Shown: positions 29,197 to 38,396, numbered from the stretch's first letter. The stretch: DNA of 64,000 bases from Modestobacter muralis (GCF_010682105.1 NZ_JAAGWH010000014.1:1-64000), one strand, 5' to 3'. Made by a program: numbers and translations. Notes: a model not told the origin generated them from the letters alone.

Positions 29197-29745
29197 ATGA
29201 ACCCCACCGCCGCGTTGCACGCCGCCGCAGACGCCCCGCTGACCCGGCTCCTGGACGCCGTCCCGCCGTCGGGCTGGAGCGCACCGTCGCCGTGCGAGGG
29301 CTGGACGGCCGCGGACGTGGTCGCCCACCTGGTCGGCACGCAACGGGACTTCCTCGGCACGCACGGGGCGGACCTGGGCGCGGAGCCCGACGTCGCCGCC
29401 GGCCCAGCCGGCGCCTGGCGCGAGCACGCCGCCCGGGTGGCCGCCGCGCTGGCCGACGACGACGTGTCGGCCCGGCAGTTCCAGGGCTTCTTCGGGCCGA
29501 CGACGGTGGGCGAGGCGTTCGCGCGGTTCTACGTCTGGGACATGGTCGTGCACCGGTGGGACCTCGCCCGGGCGGTCGGCGCCGACGGCGGGCTCACCGA
29601 CGCCGAGCTGGACCTGGTCGAGGCCGGCGCCGACACCTTCGGACCGGCGCTGCACATGGAGGGCATCTGCCGGCCGGCGCTCCAGGTGCCGGACTCCGCC
29701 GACCGGCCCACCCGCGTGCTCGCCCGGCTCGGCCGCACCGGCTGA
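29197..29745 (+). CDS. TIGR03086-like DinB-fold metal-binding protein
   Basis: A 182-residue relative of the mycothiol maleylpyruvate isomerase N-terminal/DinB superfamily. The characteristic PCEGWTAADVVAHLVGTQRDF (about residues 32-52) carries the first ligand His. FYVWDMVVHRWDLARAVG supplies the second His near residue 115. Members are found mainly in actinobacteria and are mostly uncharacterised. ATG 29197 is chosen by homology and by the leaderless -10 box. The gene is followed on the same strand by a nitroreductase and an SDR with short gaps, so the three may be one transcript. Confidence 0.8.
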   Translation: MNPTAALHAAADAPLTRLLDAVPPSGWSAPSPCEGWTAADVVAHLVGTQRDFLGTHGADLGAEPDVAAGPAGAWREHAARVAAALADDDVSARQFQGFFGPTTVGEAFARFYVWDMVVHRWDLARAVGADGGLTDAELDLVEAGADTFGPALHMEGICRPALQVPDSADRPTRVLARLGRTG

Positions 29746-29775
29746 CCCGTCACACCCGGGTGACAGGGTGGCGGC

Positions 29776-30375
29776 ATGGAGTTCCGGGACGTCGTCCGCC
29801 GCCGGCGGATGGTGCGCGACTACGACCCCGACCGCCCGGTGCCGGCCGAGGTGCGCGAGCGGCTGCTGGAGCACGCGATCCGCGCCCCGTCGGCCGGGTT
29901 CAGCCAGGGCTGGGCCTTCCTGGTGCTGGAGACCGCCGAGGAGCGCGACCGCTTCTGGGCCGCGACCACCGACGGCGGCACCCCCGACGGCTGGCTGACC
30001 CGGATGCGCCGGGCGCCGCTGCTGGTCGTGCCGCTGTCGCACAAGGCCGCCTACCTGGACCGCTACGCCGAGCCGGACAAGGGCTGGACCGACCGTGACG
30101 AGGCCCGCTGGCCGGTGCCCTACTGGGACGTCGACACCGGCATGGCCTCCCTGCTGATGCTGCTCACCGCGGTCGACGAGGGGCTGGCCGCGGCCTTCTT
30201 CGGCGTGCCACCCGAGCGGCTGGACTCCTTCCGGGCGGCCTTCGGCGTGCCCGCCGCCTACTCCCCCGTGGGCTGCCTCTCCATCGGCTACGCGGGTGCG
30301 GAGGACCGGCGGTCGCCGTCGCTGAAGCGCGGGCGCCGGGGCGTCGAGGAGGTCGTGCACCGCGGCCGGTGGTGA
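29776..30375 (+). CDS. Nitroreductase family protein
   Basis: A 199-residue flavin-dependent oxidoreductase of the nitroreductase/FMN-reductase fold. The N terminus EFRDVVRRRRMVRDYDP holds the FMN phosphate arginines (R-R-x-x-R-x-Y). APSAGFSQGWAFLVLE corresponds to the FMN loop, and the conserved Gly-rich C-terminal region is VGCLSIGYAG. Physiological substrates cannot be told from sequence. It lies 30 bp after the DinB-like gene; the SDR gene starts 16 bp after its stop. Confidence 0.85.
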   Translation: MEFRDVVRRRRMVRDYDPDRPVPAEVRERLLEHAIRAPSAGFSQGWAFLVLETAEERDRFWAATTDGGTPDGWLTRMRRAPLLVVPLSHKAAYLDRYAEPDKGWTDRDEARWPVPYWDVDTGMASLLMLLTAVDEGLAAAFFGVPPERLDSFRAAFGVPAAYSPVGCLSIGYAGAEDRRSPSLKRGRRGVEEVVHRGRW

Positions 30376-30391
30376 CTGGTTGACTCCCGGC

Positions 30392-31165
30392 GTGACCGAG
30401 ATCCAGCAGTCCCCGACCTCCCGCGCCGTCCTGGTGACCGGAGCCTCCCGCGGCATCGGCCGCGCCATCGCACTCGCCTTCGCCGCGCGCGGCGACCGGG
30501 TGGCGGTGCACTTCGGCGGTTCACGGGAGCGGGCCGAGGCGGTGCTGGCGGAGCTGCCCGGCGAGGGGCACGTGCTCGTGCAGGCCGACCTGGCCGACGC
30601 CGAGGCCGTCGGGTCGATGGTGGACGAGGCGGCCGCCGGCCTGGGCGGGCTGCACGTGCTGGTCAACAACGCCGGCGTCTTCACCGCCCACCCGCCGCTG
30701 GAGACCGACTACGCCGACTGGCAGGCCGCCTGGCAGCAGACCCTGGCCGTCAACCTGCTGGGCCCGGCCAACGCGACGTTCCGGGCGCTGCCGCACCTGA
30801 TCGCGGCCGGCGGCGGCGCGGTCGTCAACGTGTCCAGCCGGGGCGCCTTCCGCGGCGAGCCGAACAACCCCGCGTACGGGGCGAGCAAGGCCGGGCTGAA
30901 CGCCTTCGGGCAGTCGATGGCCCTGGCACTGGCGCCGCACGGCATCTCGGTGGGCACCGTCGCGCCGGGGTTCGTGCAGACCGAGATGGCCCGCGAGGTG
31001 CTCGACGGCCCCGGTGGCGACGCCGTGCGCGCGCAGTCGCCCTACGGCCGGGTGGCCCGGCCGGAGGAGGTCGCCTCGGCGGTGCTGTGGCTCGCCTCGC
31101 CGGAGGCGGCGTTCTCCACCGGCGCGATCATCGACGTGAACGGCGCCAGCTACCTGCGCAGCTGA
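30392..31165 (+). CDS. Short-chain dehydrogenase/reductase
   Basis: A 257-residue classical SDR. The cofactor motif TGASRGIG is at residues 16-23, NNAG near residue 94, the catalytic Ser is in VNVSSRG, and Tyr162 and Lys166 lie in YGASK. The C terminus carries GAIIDVNGASY. The NAD(P)H preference and substrate cannot be assigned; fabG-like 3-oxoacyl reductase names are often given to such proteins without proof. The GTG at 30392 is preferred to a TTG 12 nt upstream, because a -10-like TTGACT then falls 6 nt before the start. Confidence 0.85.
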   Translation: MTEIQQSPTSRAVLVTGASRGIGRAIALAFAARGDRVAVHFGGSRERAEAVLAELPGEGHVLVQADLADAEAVGSMVDEAAAGLGGLHVLVNNAGVFTAHPPLETDYADWQAAWQQTLAVNLLGPANATFRALPHLIAAGGGAVVNVSSRGAFRGEPNNPAYGASKAGLNAFGQSMALALAPHGISVGTVAPGFVQTEMAREVLDGPGGDAVRAQSPYGRVARPEEVASAVLWLASPEAAFSTGAIIDVNGASYLRS

Positions 31166-31277
31166 CGGAGGACCCCGCTGCGGCGGCGGTGGACCGGGTC
31201 GAGCCACGCCGCCGACCGTTGAGCCGCCCTGCGACGCGGCTGGACCGTCGCTCAGGTGGCTGAACCCGGTCCGCCTG

Positions 31278-31310
31278 ACCTCGGGCCGTGCCCACGGCAC
31301 GGCCCGAGGT
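31278..31310. terminator. Strong bidirectional hairpin between SDR and hisH
   Basis: A perfect 14-bp stem, CCTCGGGCCGTGCC/GGCACGGCCCGAGG with a CAC loop, extended by one A-T pair. It lies in the 208-bp gap between convergent genes. No U tract follows. Confidence 0.75.
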
Positions 31311-31373
31311 GAGGTCGTCGGGCCCGACGGGCCTCGCGGCCGAGTGGGCAGAGCCCATGCGCCGGAGGCCGGC

Positions 31374-32012
31374 TCAGTCGAGGCTGTTCAGCCAGTTGGT
31401 GAGCAGCTGGGCGCCGGCGTCGCCGCTCTTCTCCGGGTGGAACTGGGTCGCCGACAGCGGCCCGTTCTCGACCCCGGCGACGAACCGGTCGCCGTGCTCG
31501 GCCCAGGTGACCGCCGGCGGGGTCAGCCGGCCGGTGACGCCGGGCTCGGCGAGCGGGAACTGCCGCACGCCGTAGGAGTGCACGAAGTAGAAGCGCTGGT
31601 CCTCCAGGCCGGCGAACAGCGTCGACCCCTCGGGCGGCTCGACGGTGTTCCAGCCCATGTGCGGCAGCACCGGCGACTCGAGCTTCTCCACGACCCCGGG
31701 CCACTCGCCGCAGCCCTCGGTGTCCTGGCCGTGCTCGACGCCGCGCTCGAAGAGCACCTGCATGCCCACGCAGATGCCCAGCACCGGGCGCCCGCCGGCC
31801 AGCCGCCGGCCGATGACCTTGGGACCGTCGACCGCGCGCAGCCCGTCCATGCAGGCGGCGTAGGCGCCCACCCCGGGGACGACGAGACCGTCGGCCTCCA
31901 TGGCGGCGTCGACGTCGGCGGTCACCGTGACGTCGGCACCCACCCGGGTCAGCGCACGCTCCGCCGACCGCAGGTTGCCCGATCCGTAGTCCAGCACGAC
32001 GACCTTCTTCAC
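31374..32012 (-). CDS. hisH: Imidazole glycerol phosphate synthase, glutaminase subunit
   Basis: A 212-residue class I glutamine amidotransferase that feeds ammonia to HisF. The nucleophile is C81 in LGICVGMQ, and the His and Glu of the triad are in FHPEKSG near residues 193-195. The start was set at GTG 32012 ([13 protein letters not shown]), because a TAGCGT box ends 7 nt before it and overlaps the alternative GTG at 32021, which would then not be on the transcript. The gene is isolated from hisB (SulP/MerR insertion) and from hisA (regulator, nitroreductase and SDR insertion), so it depends on this promoter. Confidence 0.93.
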   Translation of the reverse strand: MKKVVVLDYGSGNLRSAERALTRVGADVTVTADVDAAMEADGLVVPGVGAYAACMDGLRAVDGPKVIGRRLAGGRPVLGICVGMQVLFERGVEHGQDTEGCGEWPGVVEKLESPVLPHMGWNTVEPPEGSTLFAGLEDQRFYFVHSYGVRQFPLAEPGVTGRLTPPAVTWAEHGDRFVAGVENGPLSATQFHPEKSGDAGAQLLTNWLNSLD

Positions 32013-32019
32013 AGCTGCC

Positions 32020-32025
32020 ACGCTA
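32020..32025 (-). promoter_or_regulatory. Leaderless -10 box for hisH
   Basis: Minus-strand TAGCGT ends 7 nt before the GTG at 32012. Its first three bases are the TAG stop codon of the truncated nucleotidyltransferase relic. Confidence 0.5.
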
Positions 32026-32238
32026 CCCATCAGCCGCGCGGGGCCCCGCTGTGTTCCCGGCTGCACGCTGTTCCCAGGGCAGGACCGTGAGCTGCGGCCA
32101 CTCCCCCAGCCAGCGGGCCGCCTTGTCCTCGTAGACGTCGCGCGGCGCCGGACCGGCGTTGGGCCGCACGACCATGCCGAAGAGGTCGGCGTAGCCATGG
32201 GGGGCGTAGACCTCTGGCCCGTCCGCGGCCGCTGTCAC
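32023..32238 (-). pseudogene. C-terminal remnant of a nucleotidyltransferase-like protein
   Basis: The minus-strand frame ending at 32023 contains [20 protein letters not shown] and [20 protein letters not shown], recalled as the C-terminal signature of a small actinobacterial nucleotidyltransferase-like family. Everything N-terminal to about residue VTAAADG is missing: upstream of about 32238 the DNA is the SulP gene on the other strand. The fragment could be translated only from an internal ATG at 32175 (about 50 residues) and lacks any catalytic motif. It looks like a gene cut by the event that brought in or trimmed the SulP-MerR pair. Confidence 0.6.
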
Positions 32239-33665
32239 CCCGTAGCTGCCCGCACCGAGGTGCTCGCCGGGCTCGTCGTCGCCCTGGCGCTGATCCCCGA
32301 GGCGATCTCCTTCTCGATCATCGCCGGGGTCGACCCGCGGGTGGGCTCCTTCGCCTCGTTCACGATGGCCGTCACGATCGCGTTCACCGGCGGCCGGCCG
32401 GCGATGATCTCCGCCGCCACCGGCGCGGTCGCGCTGGTCATCGCCCCGCTGGTGGCCAGCCACGGCCTGCAGTACCTGATCGCCGCGGTGCTGCTCGGCG
32501 GGGTGTTCCAGGTGGCCCTGGGCCTGCTGGCGGTCGCGAGGGTCATGCGGTTCGTGCCGCGCAGCGTGATGGTCGGCTTCGTCAACGCGCTGGCGATCCT
32601 CATCTTCACCGCGCAGCTGCCGCAGCTGGTCGACGTCCCGTGGCAGGTGTACCCGCTGGCCGCCGTCGGCCTGGCGATCGTCTTCGGGCTCCCCCGGCGG
32701 ACCACCGCCGTCCCGGCGCCGCTGGTGGCGATCGTGCTGCTGACCGTGTTTACCGTGACGGTCGGGCTCGACGTCCCGACCGTCGGCGACGAGGGCGAGC
32801 TGCCCGACAGCCTGCCGGGCTCGGCCTGCCCGACGTCCCGTTCACCACCGAGACGCTGCGGGTCATCGCCCCCTACGCGCTGGCCATCGCCCTGGTCGGG
32901 CTGATGGAGTCGCTGATCACCGCGAAGCTGGTGGACGAGGTCACCGACACCCCCTCCAGCAAGACCCAGGAGTCCGTCGGCCAGGGCATCGCCAACCTGG
33001 TCACCGGCCTCCTCGGGGGCATGGGCGGCTGCGCGATGATCGGCCAGACGATGATCAACGTGCGCTCCGGCGCCCGGACCCGGCTGTCGACCTTCCTGGC
33101 CGGGGTCTTCCTGCTGGTCCTGGGGCTCGTGCTCAGCCCGGTGGTCGCCGTCATCCCGATGGCCGCGCTCGTCGCCGTCATGGTGTTCGTCTCGATCGTC
33201 ACCTTCGACTGGCACAGCCCGCGCACGCTGCGCCGGATGCCCTACAGCGAGAGCGCCGTGATGCTGGTGACGGTGGCGGTCGTGCTGGCCACCGGCAACC
33301 TGGCGATCGGCGTGGGCATCGGCGTCCTGGTGGCCTGCGTGCTCTTCGCCCGCCGGGTCGCCCACCTGGTCACCGTCACGCCCTCCGACGAACCGGACGG
33401 CAGCCGCCGCTACGTCGTCTCCGGCGCCCTGTTCTTCGCCTCGACCAACGACATGGTCGGCCAGTTCGACTACGCCGGGGACCCCGACCGCGTGGTCGTC
33501 GACCTGTCCGGCGCGCACGTCCGGGACGCCAGCTCGGTCGCCGTCCTGGACACGATCGAGCACGAGCACGCCGTCCGCGGGAAGACCGTGCAGATCACCG
33601 GGCTCACCGACGTCACCGGCCACTACCACCAGCGACTGGCCGGGCAGCTCGGCGGCGGCGAGTGA
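32197..33665 (+). pseudogene. SulP-family anion transporter with STAS domain, frameshifted
   Basis: The first frame from ATG 32197 carries [21 protein letters not shown] and [13 protein letters not shown], the N-terminal SulP region, up to about 32820. The second frame continues with [20 protein letters not shown], more membrane segments and a C-terminal STAS domain (GALFFASTNDMVGQFDYAG, DASSVAVLD) to 33665. The break corresponds to one missing G near 32817, where CTGCCGGGCTC would need a fourth G. Family members carry sulfate, bicarbonate or other anions across the inner membrane. The first 19 residues do not look native; they overlap the nucleotidyltransferase relic on the other strand. The downstream half is undamaged, so the break is recent or a sequencing artefact. 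Confidence 0.8.
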
Positions 33666-34024
33666 ACACTGCGGGGCGGATGCAGATCGGCGAGGTCGCC
33701 GAACGGATCGGGCTGTCGCTGCGCACGATCCGCTACTACGAGGAGGTCGGCCTGGCCGTCCCTTCGGCCCGCTCGGACGGCGGCTTCCGGCTCTACGTGG
33801 AGGACGACGTCGAGCGGCTGCGGGTGATCATGCACATGAAGCCGTTGGGCTTCTCCCTGGAGGAGATGCGCGAGTTGCTGGAGCTGCTCGACGCCGGACC
33901 GGACGCCGACCCCGCCCGGCTGACCGTCTTCCGCGAGCAGGCCGCCGAGCGGGTGGCGACCCTGCGCCGGCAGCTGCGCACCGCCGAGGAGTTCGCCGCC
34001 CGCCTCGGGTCAGGCGCTGCCTGA
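33662..34024 (+). CDS. MerR-family transcriptional regulator
   Basis: A 120-residue regulator. The winged HTH MQIGEVAERIGLSLRTIRYYEEVGL (residues 7-31) is typical, followed by the wing SDGGFRLYVEDDVERL and a coiled-coil dimer helix. There is no C-terminal Cys cluster, so it is not a classical metal sensor. Its GTG overlaps the SulP stop (GTGA), so it is translationally coupled to the transporter and probably regulates it. If the SulP frameshift is real, translation would end early and coupling would be lost. Repeat F follows the stop. Confidence 0.88.
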   Translation: MNTAGRMQIGEVAERIGLSLRTIRYYEEVGLAVPSARSDGGFRLYVEDDVERLRVIMHMKPLGFSLEEMRELLELLDAGPDADPARLTVFREQAAERVATLRRQLRTAEEFAARLGSGAA

Positions 34025-34028
34025 CTCC

Positions 34029-34083
34029 GGCCCCGTCCAGAGGCTCGCCCCCATCTCGCGAGGGGTGAGGAGGACGAGGTCCT
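34029..34083 (-). repeat. Stop-proximal palindromic repeat, copy F (second subtype)
   Basis: In the direction of the small membrane-protein gene, AGGACCTCGTCC begins immediately after its TGA (34086-34084). The element closes with GGACGGGGCC. Interior stem CGCCCC/GGGGCG-type pairing surrounds CTCGCGAG. It differs from copies A-E in the middle (CTCCTCACCCC) but shares the AGGACC opening and the GGCC closing, and is closest to copy G at 57168-57224. It lies between convergent genes. Confidence 0.75.
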
Positions 34084-34263
34084 TCATCCGACCAGGTAGA
34101 GGATGCCGCTGGCCGTGGCCAGCAGGGCCGCCACCAGCAGGATCCCGGCGAAGACCAGTTGCCCGCCGGTGCGGCCCTTGGTGTCGGAGTCGGCCTTGGA
34201 GATGCTGTAGGCGCCGCCCAGGAGGAACCCGCCGACCACCAGCAGTGCGACGCCGAAGTTCAC
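34084..34263 (-). CDS. 59-residue membrane protein coupled to hisB
   Basis: The minus-strand frame from GTG 34263 to TGA 34084 encodes 59 residues. It has two hydrophobic segments ([15 protein letters not shown] and [20 protein letters not shown]) separated by the polar turn [16 protein letters not shown]. The GTG overlaps the hisB stop in GTGA, the same coupling seen for true genes here. Two short helices with a charged loop and a conserved-looking operon position argue for a real small protein, perhaps an envelope or accessory component; no family is recognised with confidence. Repeat F starts at its stop codon. Confidence 0.7.
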   Translation of the reverse strand: MNFGVALLVVGGFLLGGAYSISKADSDTKGRTGGQLVFAGILLVAALLATASGILYLVG

Positions 34264-34856
34264 AGCGCGCCCTTGGTGGAGGGCACGTCGGTGACCCGCG
34301 GGTCCAGGGCGACGGCGGTGCGCAGCGCCCGGGCGAGCGCCTTGAACTGCCCCTCGACGATGTGGTGGGCGTCGCGGCCGGCGTAGAGCACTCGCACGTG
34401 CAGGCTGATCTTCGCGTTGAACGCGAAGGACTCCAGCACGTGCTTGGTCAGCGACGTCGGGTAGTCCGGCCCGATCATCGGGGTCATGTTCTCGGGCTCG
34501 GCGTGCACGAAGTACGGCCGGCCGGACAGGTCCACCGCGGCCTGCACCAGCACCTCGTCCATCGGGATGGTCGCGTCGCCGTAGCGGGTGATGCCGCGCT
34601 TGTCACCGAGGGCCTCGGCGAAGGCCTGGCCCAGGGCGATGGCGACGTCCTCGACGGTGTGGTGGGCGTCGATGTGCAGGTCGCCGTCGGCGCGCACGGT
34701 CAGGTCGATCCCGCTGTGCTTGCTCAGCGCGGTGAGCATGTGGTCGTAGAAGCCGACCCCGGTGGCGATGTCGGAGGCCCCGGTGCCGTCGAGGTCGACC
34801 TCGACGACGAGGGTGGTCTCCTTGGTGGCCCGCTCGATGCGTGCAGTGCGGCTCAC
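34260..34856 (-). CDS. hisB: Imidazoleglycerol-phosphate dehydratase
   Basis: A 198-residue manganese enzyme removing water from imidazole glycerol phosphate. Metal-binding repeats are [16 protein letters not shown] and [20 protein letters not shown]. It is the monofunctional form without the phosphatase domain. Start GTG 34856 is supported by GAGGAGG 5 nt upstream. An in-frame ATG at 34907 would add 17 low-complexity residues and lacks a Shine-Dalgarno. The 77-bp gap after hisC contains a CGCGAGCGAGCTCGCGAGCG inverted repeat. Confidence 0.94.
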   Translation of the reverse strand: MSRTARIERATKETTLVVEVDLDGTGASDIATGVGFYDHMLTALSKHSGIDLTVRADGDLHIDAHHTVEDVAIALGQAFAEALGDKRGITRYGDATIPMDEVLVQAAVDLSGRPYFVHAEPENMTPMIGPDYPTSLTKHVLESFAFNAKISLHVRVLYAGRDAHHIVEGQFKALARALRTAVALDPRVTDVPSTKGAL

Positions 34857-34933
34857 GTGTCCTCCTCGCTGGCGCCCGTCGGCGCGTTCGCCAGCTCGCT
34901 CTGTCATGGCTCCGCTCGCGAGCTCGCTCGCGG

Positions 34934-36040
34934 TCAGTCTCCCAGGCGGTGGCTCGGGGCCACCTCACCCAGGGCGGTGAGGAAGGCGTCGGTCTCCTCC
35001 AGCGTGCCGGCGGTGACCCGCAGCCAGCCGGGCAGGCCGACGTCGCGGACCAGGACGCCGCGGTCCAGCAGCGCCTGCCACGCCGCGTGCGCGTCGCCGA
35101 AGTGGCCGAACAGCACGAAGTTGGCGTCGCTGGGCACGCTGGTCAGGCCCAGCGCCGGCAGCGCGGCGACGATCCGGTCCCGCTGGGCCTTGACCGCCTC
35201 GACGGTGGCCAGCAGCTCGTCGGTGTGCGCCAGCGCGGCCCGGGCGGCGGCCTGGGTCAGCGAGCTCAGGTGGTAGGGCAGGCGCACCAGCTGCACCGCC
35301 TCGACCACGGCCGGGTCGGCGGCCAGGTAGCCCAGCCGCAGCCCGGCCATCCCGAACGCCTTGCTCATCGTGCGGCTGACCACCAGCCGCGGGCGGCCCG
35401 GCAGCAGGGACAGCGCCGAGACGGTGCCCGTGCGGGCGAACTCGGTGTAGGCCTCGTCGACCACGAGCACGCCGTCGGTCGCGTCGTACAGCGCGGCGAT
35501 GGTGTCCAGGTCGACGGCGGTGCCGGTCGGGTTGTTCGGGCTGGTGACGAAGACGACGTCCGGGCGCACCTCGCGCACCTGGGCGACCGCGGCGTCGACG
35601 TCGATGGTGAAGTCCGCGCGCCGGTGCCCGTCGACCCAGGCGGTGCTGGTGCTGCCGGCGATGATCGGGTGCATCGAGTACGACGGCGTGAAGCCCAGCG
35701 CCGTCCGGTCCGCGCCGCCGAAGGTCTGCAGCAGCTGCTGGAGCACCTCGTTGGAGCCGTTGGCCGCCCACACCTTTTCCACGACGACCTGCTCGCCGCT
35801 GGTGCGGGTCAGGTAGGTCGCCAGGTCCGTGCGCAGGGCCACGGCGTCGCGGTCGGGGTACCGGTTGAGCCCGGCGGCGACCCCGGCCAGCGCGGTGCCC
35901 AGGTCGGCCAGCAGCGACTTCGGCAGCGGGTAGGGGTTCTCGTTGGTGTTGAGCTGGTGGGCGACCGCGAGCTGCGGGGCCCCGTAGGGCGACTTGCCCC
36001 GCAGCTCGGGCCGCAGCGGCAGCTCCTCGAGCGAGGTCAC
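34934..36040 (-). CDS. hisC: Histidinol-phosphate aminotransferase
   Basis: A 368-residue class I/II aminotransferase that converts imidazole acetol phosphate to histidinol phosphate. The PLP lysine is K227 in [26 protein letters not shown] is the N-terminal substrate region, and SPNNPTG binds the cofactor. The GTG start at 36040 overlaps the hisD stop (GTGA); the longer frame into hisD is not used. Confidence 0.95.
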   Translation of the reverse strand: MTSLEELPLRPELRGKSPYGAPQLAVAHQLNTNENPYPLPKSLLADLGTALAGVAAGLNRYPDRDAVALRTDLATYLTRTSGEQVVVEKVWAANGSNEVLQQLLQTFGGADRTALGFTPSYSMHPIIAGSTSTAWVDGHRRADFTIDVDAAVAQVREVRPDVVFVTSPNNPTGTAVDLDTIAALYDATDGVLVVDEAYTEFARTGTVSALSLLPGRPRLVVSRTMSKAFGMAGLRLGYLAADPAVVEAVQLVRLPYHLSSLTQAAARAALAHTDELLATVEAVKAQRDRIVAALPALGLTSVPSDANFVLFGHFGDAHAAWQALLDRGVLVRDVGLPGWLRVTAGTLEETDAFLTALGEVAPSHRLGD

Positions 36041-37341
36041 GACCGCTGCCGCACCCGGACGGCCGCCGCGTGCCCGGGCAGGTCCTCGGCGTTGGCCAGG
36101 ACGTCGATGTGCCCGGCGACCTCGGCGAGGGCCTGCTCGTCGTACTCGACCAGGTGGATGCCGCGCAGGAAGGTCTGCACGCTGAGCCCGCTGGAGTGCC
36201 GGGCGCACCCGCCGGTGGGCAGCACGTGGTTGGACCCGGCGATGTAGTCACCCAGCGACACCGGCGCCCACGGCCCGACGAACACCGCGCCGGCGTTGCG
36301 CACGCGCATCGCCACCGCACGCGGGTCACGGGTCTGGATCTCCAGGTGCTCGGCGGCGTAGGCGTCGACCACCGCGAGCCCCGCGTCGAGGTCGTCGACC
36401 AGCACGATGCCGGACTGCGTGCCGTTGAGGGCGGTGGTGATCCGCTCGGTGTGCTTGGTGGCCGCCACCTGGGCGAGCACCTGGGCGAGCACGGCGTCGG
36501 CGAGCTCCTCGCTGGTGGTGACCAGCACGGCGCCGGCCAGCGGGTCGTGCTCGGCCTGGCTGATCAGGTCCGCGGCCACGTGCCCGGCGTCGGCGGTGTC
36601 GTCGGCGAGGACGGCGACCTCGGTCGGGCCGGCCTCGGAGTCGATGCCGATCAGGCCGCGGAGCAGCCGCTTGGCCGCCGTCACGTAGACGTTGCCCGGC
36701 CCGGTGACGAGGTCGACCGGCTCACAGGAGCCCGCGCCGTAGCCGAAGACGGCGATCGCCTGCGCGCCACCGACGGCGTAGACCTCCGTCACGCCCAGCA
36801 GCGCGCACGCCGCCAGCACGCCGGGGTCGGGAAGGCCGCCGTTGTCGCGCTGCGGCGGGCTGGCCACGGCGATCGACTCGACGCCGGCGATCTGGGCCGG
36901 GACGACGTTCATCACCACCGAGCTCAGCAGCGGGGCGAGCCCACCGGGCACGTAGAGGCCGACGCGGCGCACCGGGACCCAGCGCTCGGTGACGGTGCCA
37001 CCGGCGGAGACCTGGGTGGTGACGTCGGTGCGGCGCTGGTCGGCGTGCACGATCCGCACCCGGCGGATGGACTCCTCCAGCGCGGCGCGCACGGCCGGGT
37101 CGATGGAGGCCAGCGCCTCGTCGAGGGCGGCCTGCGGCACGGCCATGTCCGGGACGTCGACGCGGTCGAGGCGGGCGGTGATCTCCCGGACCGCCTCGGC
37201 ACCCCGCAGTCTCACGTCCTCACAGATCGGCCGGACGGTCGCGAGCACCGCGTCGATGTCGGTACCGGCACGCGGGAGCAGGTGGGCCAGCTCACGCGGT
37301 CCGGGCAGAGCGGACCCTCGCAGGTCGATGCGGGACAGCAC
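36037..37341 (-). CDS. hisD: Histidinol dehydrogenase
   Basis: A 434-residue zinc enzyme that oxidises histidinol twice to histidine, the last step of the pathway. Recognisable elements are [32 protein letters not shown] (zinc ligands), EHLEIQT and [18 protein letters not shown]. Length equals that of the E. coli enzyme. The GTG at 37341 lies 7 nt after GGAGG; the upstream in-frame extension is not supported. A TACCGT -10 candidate is at 37382-37377 on this strand. hisC and hisB follow. Confidence 0.95.
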   Translation of the reverse strand: MLSRIDLRGSALPGPRELAHLLPRAGTDIDAVLATVRPICEDVRLRGAEAVREITARLDRVDVPDMAVPQAALDEALASIDPAVRAALEESIRRVRIVHADQRRTDVTTQVSAGGTVTERWVPVRRVGLYVPGGLAPLLSSVVMNVVPAQIAGVESIAVASPPQRDNGGLPDPGVLAACALLGVTEVYAVGGAQAIAVFGYGAGSCEPVDLVTGPGNVYVTAAKRLLRGLIGIDSEAGPTEVAVLADDTADAGHVAADLISQAEHDPLAGAVLVTTSEELADAVLAQVLAQVAATKHTERITTALNGTQSGIVLVDDLDAGLAVVDAYAAEHLEIQTRDPRAVAMRVRNAGAVFVGPWAPVSLGDYIAGSNHVLPTGGCARHSSGLSVQTFLRGIHLVEYDEQALAEVAGHIDVLANAEDLPGHAAAVRVRQRS

Positions 37342-37411
37342 GGGGCACCTCCGGGTACGAGCAGCAGAACGACCAAACGGTAGACGCCCGGTACGACGGC
37401 CCTGCTGCCCG

Positions 37412-37417
37412 TAGGCT
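37412..37417 (+). promoter_or_regulatory. Leaderless -10 box for the LON-domain gene
   Basis: TAGGCT ends 6 nt before GTG 37424, in the divergent gap with hisD. Confidence 0.55.
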
Positions 37418-37423
37418 CCCGGC

Positions 37424-38335
37424 GTGCGGGCGAGCGGCAACGATGAGGGTGCGGGCGGCCGCGAGGTCATCGCGCTGTTCCCCCTGGGGAGCCCGCTCTT
37501 CCCCGGCGTGGTGCTGCCGCTGCAGATCTTCGAGCCCCGCTACCGCCAGCTGGTCGCCGACCTGGTCGCCCTGCCCGAGGGGGCACCGCGCCGCTTCGGC
37601 GTCGTCGCGATCCGGCAGGGCTGGGAGGTCGAGCGGGTCGCACCGGCCGAGGCGCTGTTCGACGTCGGCTGCACCGCCACCGTGCGGGTGATCGCGCCGC
37701 AGAGCGACGGCGGCTACCAGCTGGTCGCCGTCGGCGGCGACCGGTTCCGGCTGCTCGACGTCCTCGTGCCCGCCGGTCCCGACGACCCGCCCTACCTGCA
37801 GGCGCTGGTGGAGTGGCTGGGTGAGGAGGAGGCCGCCGAGGAGGCGGCCGGGGACGCCGAGGGGCTCACCGGGCCCGACCACGGCGCGGGGATCGTGCCC
37901 GAGGACGTGCTCAGCGAGGTCGCCCGCGGGTCGCTGGAGGTGCTCGCCGGCAACGTCCGCGACCTGTTCGCCCGGTACGTCGCCGACGTGGCCGTCCGCC
38001 AGTCCGGCGACGCCGGCGGCCTGCCCGACGAGGTGCTCGACGCGCTCACCCCCGACGAGCTGCTCGGGGACGACGACGAGGGCGGCGGGGAGCTGGGTGG
38101 CACCGCGGCACTGCTGCGCGAGGTGGCCGACGACGCCCGCGGGCTGTCCTACCTGGTCGCCTCCGCCGCGCTGCTGACCACCGAGGACCGGCAGGCACTG
38201 CTGGCCGAGTCCGCCACCCGTCGCCGGCTGGCCCTGGAGTCACGGCTGCTGCGCCGCGAGCTCACCCTGCTGCGCACGCTGGGCGCCGTCCCGGTGCCGC
38301 TGGTGCAGTTCGCCGCCCCGATGACCCCCAACTGA
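37424..38335 (+). CDS. LON peptidase substrate-binding domain protein
   Basis: A 303-residue protein with only the N-terminal substrate-recognition domain of Lon proteases. [26 protein letters not shown] opens it, the usual signature, and DRFRLLDV is further on. There is no AAA+ or protease part. An acidic insertion, [14 protein letters not shown], interrupts the domain near residue 135. Stand-alone LON-domain proteins are widespread and their role is unclear; some act as adaptors (family knowledge). It is divergent from hisD, with a leaderless start. Repeat C follows the stop. Confidence 0.85.
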   Translation: MRASGNDEGAGGREVIALFPLGSPLFPGVVLPLQIFEPRYRQLVADLVALPEGAPRRFGVVAIRQGWEVERVAPAEALFDVGCTATVRVIAPQSDGGYQLVAVGGDRFRLLDVLVPAGPDDPPYLQALVEWLGEEEAAEEAAGDAEGLTGPDHGAGIVPEDVLSEVARGSLEVLAGNVRDLFARYVADVAVRQSGDAGGLPDEVLDALTPDELLGDDDEGGGELGGTAALLREVADDARGLSYLVASAALLTTEDRQALLAESATRRRLALESRLLRRELTLLRTLGAVPVPLVQFAAPMTPN

Positions 38336-38336
38336 G

Positions 38337-38396
38337 GAAGGACCCCCTTGCCCCCCACCACTCGCACGCTCGCGGCGGGACCCTGCGAGGGGGCCT
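38337..38396 (+). repeat. Stop-proximal palindromic repeat, copy C
   Basis: It starts one or two nt after the LON-domain gene TGA with AAGGACCCCCTTGC and ends GCGAGGGGGCC. The middle reads CTCGCACGCTCGCGGCGGG. It is the only plus-strand copy and keeps the same orientation to its gene. A further small stem, GCCCG/CGGGC (38407-38420), precedes the convergent DUF2567 gene. Confidence 0.8.

Noticed and set aside
31166-31277. Decayed eighth copy of the stop-proximal repeat after the SDR gene
   Set aside because: AGGACCCCGCTGC follows the stop closely, but no complementary closing arm or central CTCGC motif is found.
34857-34907. hisB start at ATG 34907
   Set aside because: It adds 17 low-complexity residues without a Shine-Dalgarno; GTG 34856 has GAGGAGG at good spacing and matches the family start.
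37342-37423. Histidine leader peptide before hisD
   Set aside because: No run of CAC/CAT codons in any frame of the short gap.
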